Origin: an uncultured Odoribacter sp.
GTDB lineage: Bacteria > Bacteroidota > Bacteroidia > Bacteroidales > Marinifilaceae
Direction: 5' to 3'
Assembly (NCBI GenBank): GCA_910588375.1
Contig: CAJUQA010000006.1
Coordinates: 113,044-177,043, forward strand
DNA length: 64,000 bases
Below, one piece after another: positions 26,161 through 34,431 of this stretch. Position 1 is the first letter of the stretch. The number at the start of each line of letters is the position of its first letter. Under the pieces are notes generated by a model. It had not been told where the DNA came from and ran no database searches. It saw only the letters and a list, made by a program, of their open reading frames with translations. The translations under genes and the position numbers were made by a program.

Positions 26161-27174
26161 TTATTTTTTTATTAATCTTCCGGTTATATTTCCTGTAACA
26201 CTTCCTACTCCCGCACCCGCCATGCCACCGGCTCTTCCTGCCACATTATTGACATTCCGACCGTAATTACCCATGCCTCCGGCCTGGATGATCCAGCTTG
26301 CTACGGTCGGTACGGTGAAATAACCGATAATGCCAATGACCATGAAGATGATGTATACCCCCGAGGAACTGTCCAATGCAGCGGCTCCGGCATTCTGCAA
26401 AGCTTCGATGTCCTGCCTGAGCATCAGAACCTGTATCCTTGCAAGCACGCAACTGAAGAGGTCGGCAACGGGAAGCCACAGGTAAACCGAAATGTAACGG
26501 GTAAACCATTGCGTCATGGTGGATTCAAAGCCTGGAAATACGGAGATGCCAAAAACGATGGGTCCGAGTATTGCCAATACAACTAAGAAAAATGTCCTGA
26601 CGGTATCTATGACCAGTGCCGACGCTTGAAAGAGAAGTTCCAATATTTCCCGAAAGAAGTTGCGGATACTCTTTTTCATATTGTACATGCCGCGTTCGAT
26701 GTACATTCCTGCCATCGTAATCAAATCTCCCGGTCCCCAGCCCAGCTCTTCGAGCTGTCGGTCAAACTCTTCGTTTGAGACGAGAAAGGCGGTTTCCGGA
26801 TTTTTCATCATCGCCTCATATTCCAACTGCTCTTTCTGCCGGCGGTATTCTTCCATGTCCAGCGTCTGGTGTTCCAATAACCGGGCGGTCCCTTTCACTA
26901 CGGGGCTTAAAATGCCGTTCATGCCTCCCAGCACGAATGTCGGGAAGAACAGGATGCAAAGCCCGACGGCGAAAGGACGGAGCATCGGGAACACATCGAG
27001 AGGTTCCGCCCGTGCCAGTGTCTGCCACACCTTGTAAGAGATATACAATAGCGCCCCTATACCGGCAATGCCTCTTGCCACACCCGCCATATCGGCGCAT
27101 AACGGCATCATTTCCACATACAGATTCCGTAGAATCTGATGCAGGTTGTCAAAGTTTATAGCCAGTACCATCAT
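26161..27174 (-). CDS. traJ: Conjugal transfer protein TraJ
   Basis: This 337-residue polytopic membrane protein of the TraJ (VirB6-like) family has an N-terminal NLHQILRNLYVEMMPLC, a series of membrane helices at about 45-110 and 190-290, and a glycine-rich C-terminus. It forms part of the inner-membrane channel. It begins 1 base after traI. Confidence 0.93.
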   Translation of the reverse strand: MMVLAINFDNLHQILRNLYVEMMPLCADMAGVARGIAGIGALLYISYKVWQTLARAEPLDVFPMLRPFAVGLCILFFPTFVLGGMNGILSPVVKGTARLLEHQTLDMEEYRRQKEQLEYEAMMKNPETAFLVSNEEFDRQLEELGWGPGDLITMAGMYIERGMYNMKKSIRNFFREILELLFQASALVIDTVRTFFLVVLAILGPIVFGISVFPGFESTMTQWFTRYISVYLWLPVADLFSCVLARIQVLMLRQDIEALQNAGAAALDSSSGVYIIFMVIGIIGYFTVPTVASWIIQAGGMGNYGRNVNNVAGRAGGMAGAGVGSVTGNITGRLIKK

Positions 27175-27175
27175 A

Positions 27176-27811
27176 TTACCAATAACGTTCGTTCATATTT
27201 CCGTACAGGCTCATAATCCGGTCGGTGTCGCCTTTTCTCTTGGAACGCAGGTAAGAAACAGCGATGTTTTTTTGTGTATAATAGTTTACCAGGCTCCGGT
27301 AGCGCATGACTCCGTTGTAAACCCGGTCGATGACCGCTATCCGCTCTGCATCGGTCATGGAAAGGCCGTTGACGTTGACCACTTCTTTCATTTCCAGTAA
27401 GAGGTCGGTGCTTTCTTCCAACAGCCGGGTGTAACCGAATGCGATGGCGGAAAGTTCTTCCGCCGAATAGTTCTTATCACTGAGCATTTTTTGAAAGTTG
27501 GTCACATAGATGTCAGAAATCTCGCCAATTGCCAGGATGGTCTTCTGCACTTTTCGGGCATCTCGAATCAGGTTATGGATGGATTTCAGGGCATCATAAT
27601 AGGCTTTGCCTTGCTGGTAAATCTTTACCGTCTCCTCGAAATTTTTTATCATGTTTGTCGCCGTCGTGGTATTCTGCACCAACTGCTGGCTGCTGTTGAC
27701 GATGGACTGGGCGATGTTGGCCCCGTCCGTTACGGGTATCTGCGCCTTCACTGTATGACTGGTAATGAGGCAGCCTACACACAGGCACAGCATGAGAATC
27801 TTTTTTTTCAT
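27176..27811 (-). CDS. traI: Conjugal transfer protein TraI (DUF4141)
   Basis: This 211-residue protein has a signal peptide (cleavage near HTVKA) and a helical mature part with family segments TDGANIAQSIVNSSQQLVQN, DALKSIHNLIRDARKVQKT and RYRSLVNYYTQKNIAVSYL. TraI is a periplasmic VirB5-like protein needed for mating. It is separated from traG by 18 bases. Confidence 0.92.
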   Translation of the reverse strand: MKKKILMLCLCVGCLITSHTVKAQIPVTDGANIAQSIVNSSQQLVQNTTTATNMIKNFEETVKIYQQGKAYYDALKSIHNLIRDARKVQKTILAIGEISDIYVTNFQKMLSDKNYSAEELSAIAFGYTRLLEESTDLLLEMKEVVNVNGLSMTDAERIAVIDRVYNGVMRYRSLVNYYTQKNIAVSYLRSKRKGDTDRIMSLYGNMNERYW

Positions 27812-27829
27812 GGTTTTACTTTTAATTGT

Positions 27830-30343
27830 TTATAAAATATTTTTCTTCCCTCTCTTACTCTCTGCCAACTGTCTGATAGCAAGTTCAAGGTTTCCGTTCA
27901 GTTTTTCCGCCAGATGGAAAAGTTCCACTTTTTCGGTTTCCTCGGTAGTGTAACAGAGGTATTCCTCTTCGGAGACCTCGGTTGCATAGACAGCCGACTG
28001 CGTGCCGCCCAAGCCTATCCACGCCTCCTTGTATTTCCGTCCGGAATGGTTCGCCATGTTGATGCTGAGTATCTGCGCCTTTTCCTTCTCCGTCAGGCCG
28101 AGCAGCGTCTGTATCTGATCGAACTTGTTCATGTACTTCCGCTGATCAAGCAGAATCTTGCAGTCGGAATTGTTGATGATGGCTTCCTTGACGACGGGCG
28201 AGGAGATGATGTCGTCCACCTCCTGCGTCACCACGATGGCTTCCCCGTAATACTTGCGCACGGTCTTGTACATGTATTTCAGGTATTCCGCCATGTTCGC
28301 AGAGGAAAGGGCTTTCCACGCTTCTTCCACGATAAGCTGTTTTCTTACACCTTTCAGCCGTCGCATCTTGTTGATGAAGGCTTCCATGATGATGATGGTT
28401 ACTACCGGGAAAAGTTCACGGTTTTCCTTTATAGAATCAATCTCGAAGACGATGAACCGCTTATTCAGCAGGTCGATGTTTTCCGTGGAGTTCAGCAGAA
28501 AGTCATAACGTCCGTTCCGGTAATATTGCCGCATGGTCGTCAGCATGTTGTCAATGTCGAAGTCGGACTTTCCCACCTTGATTTCACGTTCCGAAAGTTC
28601 TTTCCGATAGTCGTCGCGCATATATTCGTAGAAAGTATTGAACGACGGCACGATGCTCCGGTCTGCACGGATACGCTCAACATAGGCGTTCACGGCACTG
28701 CCCAGCTCGCCGCTCTCGGTCTTCGTCACCTTGTCGTCTTCCGATTTCCATAGCGTCAGCAGCAGGGTCTTGATGCTGTCCTTCTTCTCCACGTCGAAAA
28801 CGTAGTCGTCGGTGTAGAACGGATTAAAAGATATGGGTTTCTCTTCGGTATAAGTGAAATAAATGCCGTCTTCTCCTTTGGTCTTGTGACGAATCATTTC
28901 ACACAAGCCCTGATAGGAGTTTCCCGTGTCCACCAGGACGACGTGCGTTCCCTGCTCATAATACTGGCGGACAAGGTGGTTCATGAAGAACGACTTCCCG
29001 CTGCCCGACGGTCCCAACACGAACTTGTTCCGGTTGGTCGTCACGCCCCGCCTCATCGGCAGGTCGGAAATATCCAGATGCAGAGGCTTGCCGCTGATGC
29101 GGTCGCACATCCGGATGCCGAAAGGGGAAGGCGAACTGCGATAATTCGTTTCTTCCGTAAAGAAACAAAGGGCAGGTTCAATGAAAGTATAAAAACTTTC
29201 TTCCGCCGGAAAGTCCCCTGCGTTACCGGGCATCGCCGCCCAGAAGAGTGTCGGCACGTCCACGGTATTGTGGCGGGACGTGCATTCCATCATCGCCAAC
29301 TGTCCCCCGACATCGTTCCGGATCCGTTTCAATTCTTCCTCGTCTTCCGCCCAAGCCATGACATTACAATGGCAACGCACGGAGGTCAATCCTTGTGAAT
29401 GCGCCTCGTTCAAATATAGGTCTATCCATTCCTTGTTGATCTGATTCTGGCGGCTGTATCTTGACAAGGACTGCATGTTTTTGGCGGTCTTCTCAAAACG
29501 CCGGAGGTTTTCCGCACTGTTATCTATAAACACATACTGGTTATAGATGTGGTTGCACGGCAACAGCAGCCCCACGGGGGAGGCGAAGGAGAGGCGGCAG
29601 TCGCTCCGGTCGGTGGAGAGTTTCTCATAACGGCTGTCCGTCCCGACCTTGCCGGGCAAATCTTCCACGTCCGAAAGGGTGTGTAAGCAAAGCAGCTTGT
29701 CGCCGATGCGCATCCGGTCAGCTTGCAGGTCGAGGTCTTCCAGACAGGCGTTCCCTTCCGGTGAAAGGGACAGGTATCTTTCAATGATGCCCGACGTGTC
29801 GACGGTACCACAAATTTCATCATTGGTCAGCCGTTCCAAGCGGATAAAACCGCTTTCATTGATGATTTGCTCGAACTGCCCGACGGCATCGGCGAATTTT
29901 TGAAAGGTGTCCCGGTTTACTTCTTTGGGAAGGAGTTGTCCCCGGCACAGTGTACTGAAGTTGCTCTGCATCCGTGCCCGCTCTTTGGTTGTTTTCGTCA
30001 AAAACAAATAACAATAATGGTTTAGGAACGGACGTTCGTTGAAGTGCCGTTCAAAACTTCGGGACAAAAAGCTGCGCTCGTCTTTTTCGGTATCGGGTCG
30101 GTAGTTCTCTTTAATGAAAAAATCCTGCTTATGGACGACGGAATAGTCCGGCAATACTTTCACTGCCTTGACCCATGCCGCATGTATCGCCTCATACTCG
30201 GAGGATGTCACCGAAAAAAGTTCCGGCAGGGTCACTCGGAAAGCGACCGTTATGTCGGCGTCTTTGGTGACAATATTTCCGTCTTCCACACCCCAAAAAG
30301 GCAGTTTGTTTTCCAAGGTTGTCGCTTTATAGATATTTCTCAT
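27830..30343 (-). CDS. traG: Conjugation ATPase TraG (VirB4-like)
   Basis: This 837-residue ATPase powers assembly of the mating apparatus. The start at 30343 (MRNIYKATTLENKLP) overlaps the traF stop codon by 4 bases; the longer open frame to 30502 would run into traF and is rejected. An N-terminal DUF3875-type domain (1-60) is followed by a VirB4/CagE-like region and the ATPase domain. Walker A (GPSGSGKS) is at about 444-451, Walker B-like QLIVEEAWKAL is near 650, and VVTQEVDDI follows. Confidence 0.95.
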   Translation of the reverse strand: MRNIYKATTLENKLPFWGVEDGNIVTKDADITVAFRVTLPELFSVTSSEYEAIHAAWVKAVKVLPDYSVVHKQDFFIKENYRPDTEKDERSFLSRSFERHFNERPFLNHYCYLFLTKTTKERARMQSNFSTLCRGQLLPKEVNRDTFQKFADAVGQFEQIINESGFIRLERLTNDEICGTVDTSGIIERYLSLSPEGNACLEDLDLQADRMRIGDKLLCLHTLSDVEDLPGKVGTDSRYEKLSTDRSDCRLSFASPVGLLLPCNHIYNQYVFIDNSAENLRRFEKTAKNMQSLSRYSRQNQINKEWIDLYLNEAHSQGLTSVRCHCNVMAWAEDEEELKRIRNDVGGQLAMMECTSRHNTVDVPTLFWAAMPGNAGDFPAEESFYTFIEPALCFFTEETNYRSSPSPFGIRMCDRISGKPLHLDISDLPMRRGVTTNRNKFVLGPSGSGKSFFMNHLVRQYYEQGTHVVLVDTGNSYQGLCEMIRHKTKGEDGIYFTYTEEKPISFNPFYTDDYVFDVEKKDSIKTLLLTLWKSEDDKVTKTESGELGSAVNAYVERIRADRSIVPSFNTFYEYMRDDYRKELSEREIKVGKSDFDIDNMLTTMRQYYRNGRYDFLLNSTENIDLLNKRFIVFEIDSIKENRELFPVVTIIIMEAFINKMRRLKGVRKQLIVEEAWKALSSANMAEYLKYMYKTVRKYYGEAIVVTQEVDDIISSPVVKEAIINNSDCKILLDQRKYMNKFDQIQTLLGLTEKEKAQILSINMANHSGRKYKEAWIGLGGTQSAVYATEVSEEEYLCYTTEETEKVELFHLAEKLNGNLELAIRQLAESKRGKKNIL

Positions 30344-30690
30344 GTCGTTCTGTTTAATTGATTCTTTTGGGAAATATTCCGGTCTATCTGCCGGAATTTT
30401 CGGCGGGAACGGTTGAGCAGGTAACGGGGACGATACCTGCCTGCGGAGAGTTTCATCAGTCCGTGTTCCCCGTATCGGGCGTTCAGCCGAAAAGTAAGCC
30501 ATACCAGAAGGCTGGCCGACGATATGCCGAAGCCGATACAGACAACTTCTCCCGCGCCTGCCATGTACATGACGACGAAGAGGATGAACACGAGCAGTAA
30601 GCCACCCGCAAAGAGAAACAGGTACTGAGCCTTCAGTCCCTTGAATTCAACCGTCTTGCCTATTCCCTTGTTGATGGAATAGTCCGCCAT
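30340..30690 (-). CDS. traF: Conjugal transfer protein TraF (DUF4133)
   Basis: This 116-residue protein has two adjacent membrane helices (about 25-70) after INKGIGKTVEFKGLKAQYL and a basic C-terminus (RYRPRYLLNRSRRKFRQI). This is the DUF4133 pattern, a VirB3-like partner of TraG. It lies 1 base after traE. Confidence 0.93.
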   Translation of the reverse strand: MADYSINKGIGKTVEFKGLKAQYLFLFAGGLLLVFILFVVMYMAGAGEVVCIGFGISSASLLVWLTFRLNARYGEHGLMKLSAGRYRPRYLLNRSRRKFRQIDRNISQKNQLNRTT

Positions 30691-30691
30691 G

Positions 30692-30997
30692 TTATAAAAA
30701 GAATGACCTTAGAATCGTGGCGGCGACAATGAGAAAGATACAGGCCCCGAACCACGAGGAAGCCGTCTTCGAGGTGTCTGGATCTCCGGAGGAAAATTTC
30801 TGATATACTTTGATTCCACCTATCAACCCAACGACTGCTCCGATGGCGTAAATCAACTTGGTAAGGGGATCGAAGTAGGAACCGACCAAGCTGGTCGCTT
30901 CGTTGATGCCTGCCATGCCGTTGCCCTGGGCAAAGGTCAAGGTTGCAGCCATAAGAAAGGCTGCCGAGAAAAGAAATATTTTCTTTTTCATAGTCAC
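30692..30997 (-). CDS. traE: Conjugal transfer protein TraE (DUF4134)
   Basis: This 101-residue protein has a signal-like N-terminal helix, then INEATSLVGSYFDPLTKLIY and two further hydrophobic stretches around KVYQKFSSGDPDTSKT. DUF4134 proteins are VirB2-like candidates for the pilin or channel subunit. The leader upstream carries two copies of the repeated motif, so translation of the large traE-traQ part may be controlled here. Confidence 0.93.
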   Translation of the reverse strand: MTMKKKIFLFSAAFLMAATLTFAQGNGMAGINEATSLVGSYFDPLTKLIYAIGAVVGLIGGIKVYQKFSSGDPDTSKTASSWFGACIFLIVAATILRSFFL

Positions 30998-31015
30998 TGA
31001 TTTTAATGTGTTAAT

Positions 31016-31031
31016 TTTGGATTTAGTGGTT
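31016..31031 (-). repeat. Repeated leader motif, copy 2
   Basis: The minus strand reads AACCACTAAATCCAAA 19 bases before the traE ATG (stretch ends at 31016). An inverted repeat GGACT/AGTCC (31042-31057) separates it from copy 3. Confidence 0.75.
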
Positions 31032-31060
31032 CCCGGGTTAAGGACTTGGGAGAGTCCGTC

Positions 31061-31075
31061 TTGGATTTAGTGGTT
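31061..31075 (-). repeat. Repeated leader motif, copy 3
   Basis: The minus strand reads AACCACTAAATCCAA, in tandem with copy 2 at a distance of 45 bases, within the 137-base gap between traD and traE. Confidence 0.75.
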
Positions 31076-31134
31076 TGGGTGTGTTCCCGTTTTAACCGTA
31101 CTCTTTCTGTTTCATGCGTTTTTCGTTTTAATTG

Positions 31135-31806
31135 TTATACATAGTCCCGAATGTCGAAGTCTTCAGCATGGGCGGGAATAATTAATCTTTCCTTTTCGGT
31201 GGCTCCGGTGGCTGGATTATCGAGATAAGCATTCATCAACTCCGTTATCCGTCCGCTAACGGAAGAAAGACGTTCTTTCATCATCCCGAACAGTTCCGTA
31301 CCGTTTAATCCGGAAAAGACCTTGCCGGCTTGCAGGCGGGCTTCTTCCGTCGCCTCCGGATTCTTTGCCGTTATCACCGCTTCGTTGATTTCTTCAAAAT
31401 CGCTTTGGGTGGCATATCCTTCTACCGGCGGTTCTTCGTCTCCCTCGTCTTCATCCTCTGTCACATCCTCAATCCGGAGGTCGGTGAAAACACTATCCAG
31501 TTCACTGTCTGGAATCCTTGCCGAAGGCTTGTTTTCCGTTTCGGAATCAAAAGTAACGTCTTCTACCCTGATTTCCTCGTCTTTTTCAGAAGTGGCAGCA
31601 TTTGGCACAGAGGTGGCAGGGGTTGGCGTCGGAGGCTTCATCCGGAAGCTGCTTTTTCCGACAATGTCCGGAACATCGTCCGTATGTTTCGTTGCAGAAA
31701 TGTCCGCCTGCGAAACAGGGAACTTTACCCGCCTCTTTTCCCAAAGCAGATACACCAATAACCATATTCCATAGCCTACAAGCAGGCATACCAATAGTGT
31801 CTCCAT
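31135..31806 (-). CDS. traD: Conjugal transfer protein TraD
   Basis: This 223-residue protein has an N-terminal membrane helix (LVCLLVGYGIWLLVYLLW), a low-complexity acidic middle rich in Thr, Pro, Asp and Glu (about 45-140), and a conserved C-terminal helical domain (DFEEINEAVITAKNPEATEE, ELFGMMKERLSSVSGRITEL). This is the arrangement of CTnDOT-type TraD, whose role is not known; it is not the coupling protein of that name. Part of the low-complexity codons coincides with iteron-like repeats also present near oriT (see findings). Confidence 0.85.
   Translation of the reverse strand: METLLVCLLVGYGIWLLVYLLWEKRRVKFPVSQADISATKHTDDVPDIVGKSSFRMKPPTPTPATSVPNAATSEKDEEIRVEDVTFDSETENKPSARIPDSELDSVFTDLRIEDVTEDEDEGDEEPPVEGYATQSDFEEINEAVITAKNPEATEEARLQAGKVFSGLNGTELFGMMKERLSSVSGRITELMNAYLDNPATGATEKERLIIPAHAEDFDIRDYV
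31592..31630. repeat. Iteron-like pair inside traD
   Basis: GTGGCAGCATTTGGCA (31592-31607) is followed 21 bases on by GTGGCAGGGGTTGGC (31613-31627). A nearly identical pair lies at 33614-33652 next to the presumed oriT. Here the bases also encode the segment PTPATSVPNAATS of TraD. Confidence 0.65.
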
Positions 31807-31809
31807 AGG

Positions 31810-32085
31810 CTAAAAGATGGAACGGTCATGTTCGTTGTACAATTCGGAGATTTCCGTCTGATAGGTCTTGAAATGATGTTCCAACACATTGTCGATGTAA
31901 CTGAACAGCGAAACTTTTCCTTCGCCGATACTATTGGCTATGCGTTGAATCCGTTCGTGGTATTCCTTACGTATATAAACCGTTTTACCTATTCGTGCAG
32001 GAATGACCGCTTTTTTCAGAAAACGGGTTCGATAACTTTTCTTTTTGGTTTCATCCGCGATACGGCTATCTTGTTTTCTTTTCAT
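31810..32085 (-). CDS. traC: DUF3408 protein (TraC-type)
   Basis: This 91-residue basic protein with the DUF3408 pattern KTVYIRKEYHERIQRIANSIGEGKVSLFSYIDNVLEHHF probably forms a ribbon-helix-helix dimer that binds DNA. In CTnDOT-type elements two DUF3408 genes lie between traA and traD, as here. It is 1 base after the second DUF3408 gene and 3 bases before traD. A role in partition, oriT binding or operon control is possible; none is proved by the sequence. Confidence 0.85.
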   Translation of the reverse strand: MKRKQDSRIADETKKKSYRTRFLKKAVIPARIGKTVYIRKEYHERIQRIANSIGEGKVSLFSYIDNVLEHHFKTYQTEISELYNEHDRSIF

Positions 32086-32086
32086 C

Positions 32087-32491
32087 CTAAATCAAATTTT
32101 CAAGTTGTTTTTTATACAGTTCCTTAATTTCGTCTTTGTGCTGTTCCAGATGACAGGCAAGGACGGTATCTATATATCCGCCGACGGTTATCTCCTTATC
32201 GGAGATGACATTCACGATTCGGGAAATTTGGTTGTGTATTTCCCTGCTGATATAGACGCATTGACGTGTTTTAATCTCATTGCGTTTGAGGAACGTCTCC
32301 GTATAATCGGCGTTCTGCCGTTTGCGGCGACCGCCCTCTCGTGGCGGTTCCGTTACGGATTGGTCCGGCTCCGTTTGCGAAGCGGATGCAGACGGCTGTA
32401 TTTGTACGCTACCGTCCTGCTTACGTCTGCCGATGGAATCCAACAGCAGAGCTTCATCTATTCTTTCCGTAGCTGCTTTGCGACTGCTCAT
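32087..32491 (-). CDS. traB: DUF3408 protein (TraB-type)
   Basis: This 134-residue protein has a charged, disordered N-terminal half and the DUF3408 domain in the C-terminal half (TRQCVYISREIHNQISRIVNVISDKEITVGGYIDTVLACHL). The start at 32491 (MSSRKAATERID) lies 5 bases after the traA stop codon; the longer frame to 32518 would overlap traA. Probably a DNA-binding partner of the ParA-like TraA. Confidence 0.85.
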   Translation of the reverse strand: MSSRKAATERIDEALLLDSIGRRKQDGSVQIQPSASASQTEPDQSVTEPPREGGRRKRQNADYTETFLKRNEIKTRQCVYISREIHNQISRIVNVISDKEITVGGYIDTVLACHLEQHKDEIKELYKKQLENLI

Positions 32492-32496
32492 GCGTA

Positions 32497-33255
32497 TCAG
32501 ATTTTCATGATGGTACAAATCTCATCGGCGAGTTCTTTGATGTTGCTGCCTTTCATCAAAGCATTATCCATCGGGAAAATCGTTGAACGGAAGATCGCCT
32601 TACGCTCCTCCGACAAATCGCGGCGGAATCGCTTGCTGTCCGGCAGCCGTGTTTCCAGCACGGGGATATTCAGCTCATCGATAATCTGACGGTAAAGGTC
32701 GTATAACTCGCTTTTTTCACGCCCGTCCACCATTGTCCAAAACAGATGCAATCCTTTGGTTTTGGCGATGCCCGTCGTTATCAGGTTTTCATAGAACAGG
32801 GCGGCAAATTGCAGGGAACTTTCGACCACAAGGCGGTCGGCACTGATCGGCGTGAAGATATAGTCCATCTGCGAAAGCGTCTTGACGACGCCCTCACTTT
32901 TGAGGGTACCCGGCAGGTCGAAGAAAACGAGGTCGGGTTTGATACTTTCCTCCCGCAACATCTTGTCGGCATCGTCTAACGCATTTTCCGCATTGCTTGC
33001 AATGACTGGATACGCCTTCTTCTTGACCCGTCGAAAGTGGTCGCAAGCAAGGGCCTTGAAATAAGAACTTTCGGTTATGACCTTGATTTCCCTCGCCCGC
33101 AAATCTACAATGCTGTTTTGCGGAGCGTCGCAATCAATGACCGCTACGTTATACCCTTTCACATAATGGAAGTAACTTGCCATAAGAACGGTAAGTGTTG
33201 TTTTACCTATACCACCTTTCTGTGTGGCGAATGAAATGAAGATTTCCTTGTTCAT
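32497..33255 (-). CDS. traA: ParA-family ATPase TraA
   Basis: This 252-residue protein is the first gene of the tra operon. The deviant Walker A motif KGGIGKTT is at residues 13-20. It is followed by NVAVIDCDAPQNS, and the Walker B-type segment LVFFDLPG is near 108. ParA-like proteins position or segregate DNA using a centromere-binding partner; the adjacent DUF3408 proteins are candidates. The 700-base region upstream, shared with mobA, holds the presumed promoters and oriT. Confidence 0.93.
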   Translation of the reverse strand: MNKEIFISFATQKGGIGKTTLTVLMASYFHYVKGYNVAVIDCDAPQNSIVDLRAREIKVITESSYFKALACDHFRRVKKKAYPVIASNAENALDDADKMLREESIKPDLVFFDLPGTLKSEGVVKTLSQMDYIFTPISADRLVVESSLQFAALFYENLITTGIAKTKGLHLFWTMVDGREKSELYDLYRQIIDELNIPVLETRLPDSKRFRRDLSEERKAIFRSTIFPMDNALMKGSNIKELADEICTIMKI

Positions 33256-33613
33256 AGCTTTACTTTTTTAAGTGATTAAATTGATGTTTCCGTATATTGT
33301 TGATTCATTCTCTACTCATGGATTGGATGTATTGCCGACTTGCCGTATTGATGATTTGATTCTATGTCGGCATATAACTACCTATCAGTACGTCTGTACG
33401 ACTATACGACCGTAAATCGGTAAATCCATACGACACCGAATCTTCACCGCATCGGTTATATAAAGCATTCATCTTGCATTGCAACAAAGAATTACTTTGA
33501 TAAATCCGTAATGATATTATTCGCTGTTTCCATCGTTCCATATTTCTGTCATTATTTAAAGCCGTGGGCAAATAAACGATGAAAAAATGTCACTTGTATC
33601 ATTTCCTGAACAA

Positions 33614-33652
33614 GTGGCAGCATTTGGCATAGGGTGGCAGCGGTTGGCACAG
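33614..33652. repeat. Iteron-like pair near oriT
   Basis: GTGGCAGCATTTGGCATAG (33614-33632) and GTGGCAGCGGTTGGCACAG (33634-33652) are tandem direct repeats with a 20-base period. The first shares 18 consecutive bases with the pair inside traD. Confidence 0.7.
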
Positions 33653-33934
33653 CTGAAAGACGGAGTTCACACACACAGACCTCCTAATTTTGTCCCCAAG
33701 CTATAAGACCGCCCAAAGAGTTTTTTGACTTCCGGTTATCACTTTGCTCCCAATCCGTCCTCCGACGGATTTTTATTAGCGTCAGCTAATAGCAAGGTAT
33801 GTTTTCGGTTACTCAAAATCATTTGAGTTACTCTGAAAACGCCTTGCCCTTGCAGGGGACTGGTTTTCCCTCCGAAGTCGGGAAACCTGATGAAAACCGG
33901 AAGTTGAAGTTCCCAGAAAGCGACTGAAGCGCAT

Positions 33935-33950
33935 AACCACTAAATCCAAA
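33935..33950 (+). repeat. Repeated leader motif, copy 4
   Basis: AACCACTAAATCCAAA lies one base before the mobA ATG on the plus strand, the same gene-sense orientation as the copies before traE and the fimbrillin gene. Confidence 0.75.
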
Positions 33951-33951
33951 G

Positions 33952-34431
33952 ATGATGACAGAAACAAAAAAAAGAAAAGGCGGGAGAAATCCTAAAGTAA
34001 ACTTGAAATCGCACTGCGTGATGGTGCGGTTTGACGATGTGGAATGGGTGAAATTTCTTACGATGTTCGAGCGGTCCCAAATGCGGGCAAAGGCCGTCTT
34101 TATCAAGAATCAGTTTTTCAACCAGCCTTTCAAGGTACTGAACGTGGACAAAACATTTGTGGATTATTACACGAAACTGTCCGATTTTCATGCGCAATTC
34201 CGGGCTATCGGGACAAATTACAACCAGGTCGTAAAGATTTTGAGAAGTCATTTTTCAGAGAAAAAAACGATGGCGTTGCTCTACAAACTGGAACAACATA
34301 CCATCGAATTTGTGAAACTGGACCGTAAAATTGTGGAACTTTCAAGGGAAGTGCAAGAGCTGCAAGAGCGGAATCTGTCGAAAGTGTGTGAAACTCAAAC
34401 GGAAGCAGCATGGTCGCAAAAATCAGTATAG
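33952..34431 (+). CDS. mobA: Mobilization protein MobA (relaxosome accessory)
   Basis: This 159-residue protein resembles the MobA/BmgA-type accessory protein of Bacteroides conjugative transposons. A basic N-terminus (KKRKGGRNPKVNLKSHCVM) is followed by a ribbon-helix-helix-like region (VRFDDVEWVKFLTMFERS), then a helical part with LSDFHAQFRAIGTNYNQVVKIL. It is expected to bind oriT and help the relaxase nick. The gene overlaps mobB by 22 bases. Start codons at 33952 and 33955 are both possible. Confidence 0.88.
   Translation: MMTETKKRKGGRNPKVNLKSHCVMVRFDDVEWVKFLTMFERSQMRAKAVFIKNQFFNQPFKVLNVDKTFVDYYTKLSDFHAQFRAIGTNYNQVVKILRSHFSEKKTMALLYKLEQHTIEFVKLDRKIVELSREVQELQERNLSKVCETQTEAAWSQKSV

Larger units (their letters stand above)
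33256..33951. promoter_or_regulatory. Divergent intergenic region with probable oriT
   Basis: This is about 700 bases between the divergent tra and mob operons, the place where oriT lies in related Bacteroides elements (upstream of mobA). It has a heavy load of inverted repeats. CACTTGT/ACAAGTG lies near 33590-33616. AATCCGTC-CTCC-GACGGATT is at 33752-33771, followed by TTTT. ATTAGC-GTCA-GCTAAT is at 33775-33790. A nested pair has GTTTTC/GAAAAC (33801-33840) around ACTCAAA-ATCA-TTTGAGT. GGTTTTCCC/GGGAAACC is near 33850-33885. Two iteron-like repeats are also here. The exact nick site cannot be read from the sequence. Confidence 0.6.

Noticed and set aside
30343..30502. Longer traG start
   Set aside because: The extra 53 codons overlap traF in another frame; the start overlapping the traF stop codon by 4 bases fits the family.
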